A stretch of DNA of 17,170 nucleotides, from positions 1 to 17,170 of the forward strand of contig CACYNZ010000026.1 in assembly GCA_902775835.1 (NCBI GenBank). Reading direction: 5' to 3'. The notes beneath the pieces were generated by a model, which was not told where the DNA came from, made no database searches, and saw only the letters and a program-made list of their open reading frames with translations. This document shows, piece by piece, positions 7,719-14,393 of the stretch. The DNA comes from an uncultured Eubacteriales bacterium (GTDB taxonomy: Bacteria; Bacillota_A; Clostridia; Christensenellales; Aristaeellaceae). Both the position numbers and the translations under genes were made by a program. The stretch's first letter is position 1. Each line of letters starts with the position of its first letter.

Positions 7719-7749
7719 TTGACTTAGAGTGAACTGTAAGGTTTAAGAT
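7719..7749 (+). promoter_or_regulatory. MerR-type activated promoter with operator dyad
   Basis: TTGACT (7719-7724) and TAAGAT (7744-7749) are separated by 19 bp, the overlong spacer typical of promoters that MerR proteins untwist to activate. Across the -35 and spacer lies a dyad CTTAGAGT-GA-ACTGTAAG (7723-7740), with 7 of 8 positions paired. It points at the nitroreductase gene and lies in the intergenic region shared with the MerR gene, which is probably autoregulated. Confidence 0.82.
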
Positions 7750-7816
7750 GATTTTACTGTCTCCGTACCATATCTGTCAATTCTGCTTAACCAGCTTCTG
7801 AAAGGAGTCCAAGGAC

Positions 7817-8335
7817 ATGAACGAAGTCATCCAGGCACTGAAAGAGCGGCGCAGCTGCCGCAGTTATAAACCCGATCCCATTCCCACGGAAATCCTGGAC
7901 CAGATTCTGGAAGCCGGCACGTATGCGCCTACCGGCATGGGCCGTCAGTCCCCCATCATAATCGCCGTCACCGACCGGGAAACCAGGGACCGTCTTTCCC
8001 GCATGAACGCGGCCGTCATGGGCACGGACAATGATCCCTTCTACGGAGCACCGGTGGTCATTGTGGTCCTGGCAGACCGCAGCATCGGCACAGCCGTATA
8101 CGACGGAAGCCTTGTGATGGGCAATCTCATGAACGCGGCCCATGCCCTTGGCATCGGGAGCTGCTGGATTCACCGCGCAAAGGAAGAGTTTGACAGCGAA
8201 GAAGGCAAGGCCATCCTCGCCGGGCTGGGCATCCAGGGCGATTACGAGGGCATCGGGCACTGCATCCTCGGATATGAGAAAGATCCCTGCAGACCTGCCG
8301 CGGCCCGGAAGGAAAACTATATCTACCGCATCTGA
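7817..8335 (+). CDS. Nitroreductase-family FMN oxidoreductase
   Basis: A 172-residue protein of the nitroreductase fold. The N-terminal RRSCRSYKPDPIP (residues 11-23) is the FMN-phosphate-binding RRS motif. It is followed by ILEAGTYAPTGMGRQ and the later IGSCWIHRAKEEF and CILGYEKDP blocks. Such enzymes use NAD(P)H to reduce nitro groups, quinones or enones; the exact substrate is not visible. GGAG at 7804-7807 precedes the ATG. It is the first gene after the MerR-type promoter and 25 bp ahead of the alcohol dehydrogenase gene, so it is the promoter-proximal member of the probable electrophile-response operon. Confidence 0.9.
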   Translation: MNEVIQALKERRSCRSYKPDPIPTEILDQILEAGTYAPTGMGRQSPIIIAVTDRETRDRLSRMNAAVMGTDNDPFYGAPVVIVVLADRSIGTAVYDGSLVMGNLMNAAHALGIGSCWIHRAKEEFDSEEGKAILAGLGIQGDYEGIGHCILGYEKDPCRPAAARKENYIYRI

Positions 8336-8360
8336 TCAATACAGGAAAGGCTGCGTGATT

Positions 8361-9536
8361 ATGAATAGCTTTACGTTTTATTCCCCAACCTGCTTTGTGT
8401 TCGGCAAGGATACGGAAAGCCAGGCCGGTGCGCTCGTCCGCCGCTTCGGCGGCAGCCGCGTCCTGATCCATTACGGCGGCGGCAGTGCCGTGCGTTCCGG
8501 GCTTCTGGACCGGGTGCAGGCCTCACTGCAGCAGGAAGGCATTCCCTTCTTCCTGCTCGGCGGCGTGAAGCCCAATCCCCGCAGCGGTCTGGTCTATGAA
8601 GGCATTGAGCTGTGCCGCAGGGAAAACATCGATTTCATTCTCGCCGTCGGCGGCGGAAGCGTGATCGATTCCAGCAAGGCCATTGCCGCCGGAACCGTGT
8701 ATGACGGAGACTTCTGGGATTTCTACAGCGGAAAGCGCATTGAGCATGCCCTGCCTGTGGGCACCGTACTCACCATTGCCGCCGCCGGAAGTGAGGGCAG
8801 CCCTGACAGCGTGATCACGCGGGAAGACGGCATGTTCAAGCGCGGCGCCAGCGGCGATGCCATCCGTCCCCGCTTCTCCATACTCAACCCGGCTCTGACC
8901 CAGTCCCTGCCGGCCTATCAGACCGCAGCGGGCATCACCGATATCATGGCGCACCTCTATGAGCGCTATCTCACCAATACCAAGGAAGTCGAAGTCACTG
9001 ACCGGCTGATCGAAGCCCTGCTGCTCACCATGATCCATGAAGGCCCCAGAGTCATTGCGGATCCCGATAACTATGAAGCCCGGGCAAACATCATGTGGGC
9101 CGGTATGATGGCACACAACAACTCCTGCGGCGTAGGCCGCAGCCAGGACTGGAACAGCCACAACATCGAGCATGAGCTGTCCGCGCTCTATGACTGCGCC
9201 CATGGAGCCGGCCTTGCCGTCACGCTGCCCGCCGTGTTCACCTATGTCATGAACCATGACGTCATGCGCTTTGCCCAGGCAGCCGTGCGCGTCTGGGGCT
9301 GCCAGATGGACTTCGCGCATCCTGAAGTGACCGCCAAAGCAGGCATTGAGGCCATGCGCCGCTTCTTCATATCCATCGGAATGCCGAAGAACTTCGCCGA
9401 GCTCGGCGCACGGGAAGAAGACATTCCGAAACTGGTGGAAGCCCTGTGCCGCGGCGACGGCCGCAACGGATCCATCTCCGGCTTTGTCACCCTCAATGAG
9501 GAAGACTGCACCAGGATCTATCAGATGATGGTCTGA
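8361..9536 (+). CDS. Iron-type alcohol dehydrogenase, YqhD/butanol-dehydrogenase-like
   Basis: A 391-residue group III alcohol dehydrogenase expected to reduce aldehydes to alcohols with NAD(P)H. The nucleotide-binding GGGSVIDSSK starts at residue 97. Putative metal ligands are Asp194 and His198 (GITDIMAHLYERY), His267 (WNSHNIEHE) and His281 (DCAHGAGLAV), the same spacing as known for E. coli YqhD. Length is normal. The ATG at 8361 is preceded by AGGAAAGG (8343-8350). It lies between the nitroreductase and aldo-keto reductase genes, consistent with aldehyde detoxification under the AdhR-like regulator. Most family members with this pattern prefer NADPH and many aldehydes; that is family knowledge. 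Confidence 0.92.
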   Translation: MNSFTFYSPTCFVFGKDTESQAGALVRRFGGSRVLIHYGGGSAVRSGLLDRVQASLQQEGIPFFLLGGVKPNPRSGLVYEGIELCRRENIDFILAVGGGSVIDSSKAIAAGTVYDGDFWDFYSGKRIEHALPVGTVLTIAAAGSEGSPDSVITREDGMFKRGASGDAIRPRFSILNPALTQSLPAYQTAAGITDIMAHLYERYLTNTKEVEVTDRLIEALLLTMIHEGPRVIADPDNYEARANIMWAGMMAHNNSCGVGRSQDWNSHNIEHELSALYDCAHGAGLAVTLPAVFTYVMNHDVMRFAQAAVRVWGCQMDFAHPEVTAKAGIEAMRRFFISIGMPKNFAELGAREEDIPKLVEALCRGDGRNGSISGFVTLNEEDCTRIYQMMV

Positions 9537-9583
9537 ACATCCAGCACCGGCCCGCAGCGGCCTGATCATAAGGAGGAAACAGC

Positions 9584-10717
9584 ATGAAATACCGCAGCAT
9601 GGGAAAACTCAATATCAAAACATCCGCATTCGGTCTTGGCTGCATGCGCTTCAACGGTCCGGCTTCCGGCGACAGCGTGATTGACGAGCAGAAGGCCATT
9701 TCCCTGATCCGCCGCGCCATTGACGGCGGCGTCACCTATCTGGATACCGCCTATGTGTACCTGGACAAGACCTCTGAGATCGTGGTGGGCAAGGCACTGC
9801 AGGACGGATACCGGGACAAGGTCACCATCGCCACCAAAATGCCCTCCGAATATGTGCACAACCGCGAGGAAATGCAGGCGCTTCTGGATTCCGAGCTGAA
9901 AAAGCTGCAGACGGACCATATCGACTTCTATCTCATGCACGGCATCAACCGGGAAAAATGGGAATACTTCAAGTCCATCGGCGCGCCGGAATTCTTCGAT
10001 GACATGAAGAAGGAAGGCAAGATCCGCTACAAGTGCTTCTCCTTCCACGGGCCCTATGAGGAGTTTGAGTATATCCTGAAGGACAGTGACTGGGATCTGG
10101 TGCAGATCCAGTACAACTATATGGACATCCATAATCAGGCCGGAGAAAAGGGCCTGAAGCTGGCCGGAGAAATGGGCATTCCCGTGGTGATCATGGAAGG
10201 CCTTCTGGGCGGCCGTCTCGCCAAGGCCCCGTCCAATGTCCAGGCACTGTATGACGCTTTCCCGGTCAGGCGCTCACCGGTCGAATGGGGATTCCGCTGG
10301 CTGTGCAATCATCCTGAGGTCACCGTGGTGCTGTCCGGCTGCAATGAAGCGGAACAGATCGACGAGAACCTGAGAATCTTTGACACCGTGGAAAGCGGGA
10401 TCATGAGTGAAGACGAGCTTAAGCTCATGGACAATGTACGCGCCGCCTACCTGAGCCGGACCAAGATCGGCTGCACAGGGTGCCGCTACTGCATGCCATG
10501 TCCCAACGGCGTGAACATTCCCGGCATCTTCTCCGTCTGGAACAATGTCTCCCTGTACGAGACGGATCCCAAAGACAGCTGGGAGCTGAAGAACATCAAG
10601 AGCAAAGGAAACGGCGCGGACAACTGCATCGGCTGCGGTGCCTGCGAAGCCGCCTGCCCGCAGCATCTGTCCATTATTGACAGCCTGCAGACGGCATGGA
10701 AGGAACTGAACGCGTAA
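9584..10717 (+). CDS. Aldo/keto reductase with C-terminal 4Fe-4S ferredoxin-like domain
   Basis: A 377-residue two-domain oxidoreductase. The TIM-barrel aldo-keto reductase part (about 1-280) has the catalytic tetrad Asp54 and Tyr59 (LDTAYVYLD), Lys85 (IATKMPSEY) and His119 (YLMHGIN). The C-terminal part has two Cys clusters: CTGCRYCMPCP (Cys297, 300, 303, 306) and CIGCGACEAACP (Cys348, 351, 354, 358), the second a classic 4Fe-4S motif. This architecture is common in anaerobes and suggests electron input from or to iron-sulfur carriers rather than only NAD(P)H. AGGAGG (9571-9576) is 7 nt before the ATG. It is the last gene of the operon, 47 bp after the alcohol dehydrogenase, and is followed by a terminator. 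Confidence 0.92.
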   Translation: MKYRSMGKLNIKTSAFGLGCMRFNGPASGDSVIDEQKAISLIRRAIDGGVTYLDTAYVYLDKTSEIVVGKALQDGYRDKVTIATKMPSEYVHNREEMQALLDSELKKLQTDHIDFYLMHGINREKWEYFKSIGAPEFFDDMKKEGKIRYKCFSFHGPYEEFEYILKDSDWDLVQIQYNYMDIHNQAGEKGLKLAGEMGIPVVIMEGLLGGRLAKAPSNVQALYDAFPVRRSPVEWGFRWLCNHPEVTVVLSGCNEAEQIDENLRIFDTVESGIMSEDELKLMDNVRAAYLSRTKIGCTGCRYCMPCPNGVNIPGIFSVWNNVSLYETDPKDSWELKNIKSKGNGADNCIGCGACEAACPQHLSIIDSLQTAWKELNA

Positions 10718-10758
10718 GCATCCTTCTTTTCCCCACCTGTCGTTTCCCTTCTTTTCAG

Positions 10759-10794
10759 AAAGAGGGCCTGTCCCTGTCCGGGCGGTCCTCTTTT
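10759..10794 (+). terminator. Intrinsic terminator of the nitroreductase-ADH-AKR operon
   Basis: AAAGAGGGCC (10759-10768) pairs with GGTCCTCTTT (10784-10793), including one G-T pair, around a 15-nt loop. The 3' arm ends in TTTT. It lies 41 nt after the aldo-keto reductase stop. Confidence 0.75.
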
Positions 10795-10802
10795 CGTATG
10801 CG

Positions 10803-10912
10803 CGTCCGAAAAAATTTTTTTCAGATTCACTGCCACCCGGAAAAAACGGACGTATCAACAAATGTCAGGCGGACAGAAACCTGATGATCACGAAAGATTC
10901 CTGCAAAGCAGG
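10803..10912 (+). promoter_or_regulatory. Probable leader/promoter region of the SH3-domain protein gene
   Basis: No gene is visible between 10718 and 10935. Features: a run of six A then seven T (10809-10821), flanked by an inverted repeat CGTCCG (10803-10808) / CGGACG (10847-10852), and a small hairpin CCTGC-AAA-GCAGG (10900-10912) immediately before the ribosome binding site AGGAAGG (10921-10927). I see no convincing -35/-10 pair, so the promoter is not pinpointed. Confidence 0.3.
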
Positions 10913-10935
10913 TTCATGAAAGGAAGGCACCCATT

Positions 10936-11499
10936 ATGAAGAAAATCATTGCAATCGCACTCGTCATCCTGTCACTCGTCGGTCTCATGATTCCCGCTCT
11001 TGCGGACGCCCAGCCTGTACAGAATGTGTCCATGTGGGTCAACTGTGCCAATGGCAAGACCCTGAATGTCCGCGACAGCGCTTCAACTTCCGGCCGCATC
11101 CTCTACCGCCTGGAGTGCGGTACCCGGGTGGAAATCGTAAACAGCATGCCCGCTCCGAAGGGCTGGGCCTATGTGGAGCCTGAAGGATACAGCAACGGCG
11201 GCTATGTCATGACCAAGTTCCTGGTTGCCAGCAAGCCCGGGAAATATGAAATCACCGAGCGCGAAGACAACTTCCGCGCTGTTACCCCCTACTTCGCGAT
11301 GGCCAAGGCCCTGAACCGCCGCACCGAAAACAGCGTGTGCCTGCGCACCGCACCCAACAAGACCGCCCGGCAGATCCGCCGTCTCACTGCCGGTGACCAG
11401 CTGCAGGTCATCGCACGCGGCAAAACCTGGAGCCAGGTCATTGATCTGACCACCGGCAAGACCGGATATGTGGCAAACGATTACGTGGTCGTGCAGTAA
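10936..11499 (+). CDS. Secreted protein with two bacterial SH3 domains
   Basis: A 187-residue exported protein. The Sec signal peptide is MKKIIAIALVILSLVGLMIP with cleavage near ALADA (residues 21-25). A first SH3_3-like domain covers about 34-97, with the hallmark LNVRDSASTSGRILYRLECGT and a closing GYVMTKFL. After a linker of about 35 residues, a second covers about 133-187, with VCLRTAPNKTARQIRRLTAG and a closing GYVANDYVVV. Such domains bind peptidoglycan or cell-wall peptides; here they occur without a catalytic domain, so a wall-binding or modulator role is likely. The two Cys of domain 1 (Cys37, Cys61) could form a disulfide. AGGAAGG is 8 nt before the ATG, and a strong terminator follows, so it is probably monocistronic. 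Confidence 0.88.
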   Translation: MKKIIAIALVILSLVGLMIPALADAQPVQNVSMWVNCANGKTLNVRDSASTSGRILYRLECGTRVEIVNSMPAPKGWAYVEPEGYSNGGYVMTKFLVASKPGKYEITEREDNFRAVTPYFAMAKALNRRTENSVCLRTAPNKTARQIRRLTAGDQLQVIARGKTWSQVIDLTTGKTGYVANDYVVVQ

Positions 11500-11527
11500 A
11501 CAGCATGCACCCTTTCCAGATAAATAC

Positions 11528-11597
11528 ACAGACCGTCCCGGAAACGTGCGGATTGAACCCACACACTTCCGGGACGGTCTGTTTCTGTCTGTTTTTT
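11528..11597 (+). terminator. Very strong intrinsic terminator after the SH3 gene
   Basis: CAGACCGTCCCGGAA (11529-11543) and TTCCGGGACGGTCTG (11567-11581) form a perfect 15-bp stem, with one more A-T pair outside. The loop contains a further imperfect stem (GTGCGG / CCACAC). On the plus strand it is followed by TTTCTGTCTG and six T. On the minus strand the flank is TGTATTTAT, so it may also stop transcripts coming from the right. Confidence 0.85.
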
Positions 11598-11607
11598 ACG
11601 CTTTTCC

Positions 11608-11895
11608 TCAGAAGGTTTCCCCGTCAAGCCCGTTCAGAATGTAGTCCCTCACCACAAGGCGTGCACGATATACAAGCTGTTCTTGCGTAACATGCATACG
11701 CTGGGCAGCAGAAACCCGTCCCATTGAGCAATCACGGACACGTCAGGCATCTGATACATACAGTGATTGAAGGACGAACACCCGATAAGGCGCACATGTT
11801 CCGGAACCAGGAACCCGTTCTTTCCCGTATCCGCATTGCAGTCCTCCAGAATTGCCTCACAGGATCAGAGCACATCAGCCGGAACATCCTTTCCT
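11608..11895 (-). pseudogene. Remnant of a LacI/GntR-type sugar-responsive regulator (C-terminal sensor domain)
   Basis: No intact ORF fits here, but the minus strand reads as the end of a periplasmic-binding-protein-like regulator domain once two lesions are allowed. In one frame from about 11891: DVPADVL, then TGA (11867-11865), then SCEAILEDCNAD, FLVPEHVRLIGCSSFNH and MPDVSVIAQWDGFLLP. Near 11703 the match shifts to another frame as RMHVTQEQLVYRARLVVRDY and ILNGLDGETF, ending at TGA 11610-11608. The VPEHVRLIGCS block and the final helix match the usual VPEDV-IGFD and C-terminal pattern of LacI-family sensors. The DNA-binding domain and about two thirds of the protein are absent; the SGNH gene abuts where they would be. 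Recognition is by eye from reading frames. Confidence 0.55.
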
Positions 11896-12552
11896 TTATG
11901 TCCGGGCGCTCCATCCGTCTTCACTGCCGGTCAGGCATTTCTGCGCATCCCGGAACAGACACTGTGCAAACCTGCGGTGTCCTTCCGCGGAAAAATGCAC
12001 AAGATCCGCACAAAGCGGAATATCCCAGGCATCGGCGTCCGCGTACCATATTCCCATGCGCCGGGCAAGTTTTCCGAACGCTGCGTTCATCCGGAGATTC
12101 TCTTCATGGCATGCGCGGAAAAACGGATCTTCCGAAATGCCTCCGGCTGTCCGTCCCACCGGAGGCGGCGCGATGAGGAATACCCGGTCCGGTTCCATCC
12201 TGGCACAGAGAAAGCTCAGGAACCGCTCCATCTTTCCGGCGCACGCGCCGGCATCCGGCTTCATGGCAGACAGAAGATCATTGGTACCGAGCATGACGGC
12301 AAGCACATCCGATGCGGACAGCCGGCCCGCGAGAGCACGCATGTCCGCCTCATCCCGGGGAAATGCCGGGATTTTCCGCCCGTTCATGCCCAGGGGTACA
12401 ACCGTCCAGGCCGTTCCCAGCATCTGCTGAAAAATCCAGGTCCAGCGTTCGCGCTCCGGATACCGGTTTTCCAAAGGATCCGCCGGATCAAAACCATAGG
12501 TATTGGAATCCCCCCAGATCACGATTTTCCGTGGTTCCCCGCTGCAGACCAT
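11896..12552 (-). CDS. SGNH/GDSL-family hydrolase (probable esterase)
   Basis: A 218-residue hydrolase. Block I is IVIWGDSNTYGFD near the N-terminus with the nucleophile Ser. Block II is the GMNGRKIP region, block III is MLGTNDLL with the oxyanion Asn, and block V is ADLVHFSAEGH with the catalytic Asp/His pair. No signal peptide, so it is cytoplasmic. ATG at 12552 is preferred because AAGGGAG lies 9 nt upstream; an in-frame ATG at 12579 has no such site and sits next to a hairpin. Related enzymes deacetylate carbohydrates or act on small esters. Lying after a GH2 gene on the same strand, it may remove acyl groups from imported sugars (inference). The last residues (CLTGSEDGWSART) look like an extension at the boundary with the regulator remnant. 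Confidence 0.85.
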   Translation of the reverse strand: MVCSGEPRKIVIWGDSNTYGFDPADPLENRYPERERWTWIFQQMLGTAWTVVPLGMNGRKIPAFPRDEADMRALAGRLSASDVLAVMLGTNDLLSAMKPDAGACAGKMERFLSFLCARMEPDRVFLIAPPPVGRTAGGISEDPFFRACHEENLRMNAAFGKLARRMGIWYADADAWDIPLCADLVHFSAEGHRRFAQCLFRDAQKCLTGSEDGWSART

Positions 12553-12581
12553 GCACATCCACTCCCTTTTCCCTGTCATAC

Positions 12582-12621
12582 ACAGGAGAGCCGCTGAACA
12601 ATCCGTCAGCGGCTCTCCTGT
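12582..12621. repeat. Perfect inverted repeat between GH2 and SGNH genes
   Basis: CAGGAGAGCCGCTGA (12583-12597) and TCAGCGGCTCTCCTG (12606-12620) are exact reverse complements, with one more A-T pair outside and an 8-nt loop. On the GH2/SGNH transcript it would form a very stable hairpin 46 nt after the GH2 stop. Neither flank has a T-run, so it is not a standard terminator. It may stabilise the 3' end or limit read-through, or be a remnant of a repeat element. Confidence 0.7.
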
Positions 12622-12666
12622 CCTTCAGCCCGGCCATGTGCTCACCATGAGCGGCAGCCAGGGGCC

Positions 12667-14340
12667 TTATTCCTCGTCCGGCAGGCTTTCATAGATTTCC
12701 TTTACTGTGGCATAACTCATCTTGGGCCTGCGGTACATATCCACAATGCCCTTGTTGTTCACGGCTTTCGGACGATGCACTGCCCATTCCTCGGACACCT
12801 TGACGTCTGCGAACTGCCAGATATACGCTCCGCTGACCCGCGGCATATGATGCAGTGCCGTGAGCTGTTCCCGGATGATTGCGCTCTGGCGCTCCTCACT
12901 CCACTTTACCATACCCATGGGATCATGGAACCCGGCTATGGCACCGGCACCGATCTCCGTGATCAGGATCGGCTTGCCGGAAGCGCCGTTCTCATCCATC
13001 CACTGGAAAAGCTTCTCGGCATACTCCGCCGTTTTTTCCGTGGTATACCATCCGGGATAGATATTGAAGGACGCAATGTCCACCAGATCCAGGCAGATAT
13101 CCTTGAAGAAGCGGCAGGAAGCGAAGGAAATGGGACGGGTGGGATCCAGGGAGCGCAGCTGGGCGATCTGCGTGGCATACACGCCGCGGCCGAACTCCGT
13201 CTCGCTCTCGCACTCATTGAGCAGGCCCCAGACATAGATGGAGGGATGGTTTACATGCTGGGCGATCATTTCCTCATTGCAGACCGCACACTGCTTCGCG
13301 AACAGCGCGCTGTGGAAAACAGGTTCCGGAAGCGCCCTGGCATGGTTCTCTTCCCACACAAGAATGCCCAGCTCATCGCACAGATCCAGGAATCTGGGAT
13401 CATTGGGATAATGGCAGGTACGGATGGAGTTGGCGCCCATGTCCAGAATCAGCTGAAGGTCATCCAGCATGGCTTCCACCGGCAGCGAGCACCCGAACTG
13501 TCCGTGATCCTCGTGCCGGTTCAGGCCCTTGATCCGGACCTTTTTCCCGTTCAGGAGAATATCCTGGCCGCAGAGCTTCACGGTGCGGAATCCAACCCGG
13601 TCCACAAGATCGTCCACAGTCTCGCCGTTCACCGCAAGGCACGCTCTGAGCATATACAGATTGCCCTGACGGATATCCCATTTCATCACATCAGCCACAG
13701 GCATGCAGCCTTCTGCGCACACGGTTTCCCCGGCCTCTGCCCGGGGAAGTTCCAGGTTCATGCAAGCACCGGCAACGCTTACGGCTGCGCAGGCCTTTTC
13801 CATGGCGGACACGGCTTTCACCCAGACGCGCACGCATGCGTTGAAGGAACCATCTTCATTTTCCGTGGAGTGAAAGGCCATGCGCTCAATAAAGGCCCCG
13901 CCGATCTCCTGCATTTCCACAGGACGGTTGATTCCGCCATAGGTCATGTAATCATTGGGCACATGCAGCGTGGATGCCTCACAGTAGCTGTCGTCCACCT
14001 GCACGCAGAGATCATGCTCGCCGCTGCGGACATCGGTCAGAAGAATTTCAAAGCCGGTGAACGCGTTGTAGTGCTCCCCGACTTTCTGTCCATCCCAGAA
14101 AACCTGGGCGGTATGACTGACGCCCCCGAAGCGGAGCAGTACATTCCCGTCCCGGCACACCTGTACCTTGCGGGCATAGTCCGCCGTCCCGCGGAAACGC
14201 GCAAGCGCCGGGATCCGCTCCCACACGCCGGGAACGCCGGCCACGACCGACGTCTTCTTCTCGTCATGGGCCGTAAGCTGCCACATGCCGTCCAGGCTCA
14301 CCACCGGCCGGATCTCATGTTCTGGAAAAATTCGCTGCAT
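12667..14340 (-). CDS. Glycoside hydrolase family 2, probable beta-glucuronidase
   Basis: A 557-residue cytoplasmic enzyme with GH2 order. A sugar-binding jelly-roll (about 10-170, with FGGVSHTAQVFWDGQKVGEH) and an Ig-like domain (about 175-275) come first. The TIM barrel then starts near NGKKVRIKGLNRHEDHG. The acid/base is in GLLNECESE (Glu376) and the nucleophile in LITEIGAGAIAGF (Glu462). Near the C-terminus VNNKGI (Asn528, Lys530) corresponds to the N-x-K motif that recognises the uronic acid carboxylate in beta-glucuronidases (N566/K568 in E. coli UidA), which argues for glucuronidase over galactosidase. It is shorter than UidA (603). AGGAGG lies 8 nt before the ATG. It is 48 bp downstream of an AraC regulator on the same strand, with a broken sugar transporter on the far side. 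Confidence 0.88.
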   Translation of the reverse strand: MQRIFPEHEIRPVVSLDGMWQLTAHDEKKTSVVAGVPGVWERIPALARFRGTADYARKVQVCRDGNVLLRFGGVSHTAQVFWDGQKVGEHYNAFTGFEILLTDVRSGEHDLCVQVDDSYCEASTLHVPNDYMTYGGINRPVEMQEIGGAFIERMAFHSTENEDGSFNACVRVWVKAVSAMEKACAAVSVAGACMNLELPRAEAGETVCAEGCMPVADVMKWDIRQGNLYMLRACLAVNGETVDDLVDRVGFRTVKLCGQDILLNGKKVRIKGLNRHEDHGQFGCSLPVEAMLDDLQLILDMGANSIRTCHYPNDPRFLDLCDELGILVWEENHARALPEPVFHSALFAKQCAVCNEEMIAQHVNHPSIYVWGLLNECESETEFGRGVYATQIAQLRSLDPTRPISFASCRFFKDICLDLVDIASFNIYPGWYTTEKTAEYAEKLFQWMDENGASGKPILITEIGAGAIAGFHDPMGMVKWSEERQSAIIREQLTALHHMPRVSGAYIWQFADVKVSEEWAVHRPKAVNNKGIVDMYRRPKMSYATVKEIYESLPDEE

Positions 14341-14383
14341 AGTGTTTCCCTCCTGATTTCAGTCCGTTCCTGTCGAGAATGCT

Positions 14384-14393
14384 GATGATCATC
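14384..14393. promoter_or_regulatory. Palindrome GATGATCATC, copy 1 (candidate operator)
   Basis: A perfect 10-bp palindrome spanning the AraC stop codon, 44 bp upstream of the GH2 start. The identical 10-mer occurs once more that I could find, at 15530-15539, upstream of the solute-binding protein gene. Confidence 0.3.

Noticed and set aside
11767..12597. Plus-strand open frame of 276 codons across the regulator remnant and SGNH gene
   Set aside because: Runs antisense to the SGNH catalytic blocks, is very rich in Arg/Pro/His/Ser, and shows no motif; typical shadow frame.
12775..14385. Long plus-strand open frame (536 codons) opposite the GH2 gene
   Set aside because: Mirror frame of a clearly homologous GH2 gene; no ribosome binding site or recognisable domain. 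Other long antisense frames (317-1297 minus, 2016-3044 plus, 3012-3806 minus, 5169-6392 minus, 8523-9569 minus) were rejected for the same reason.
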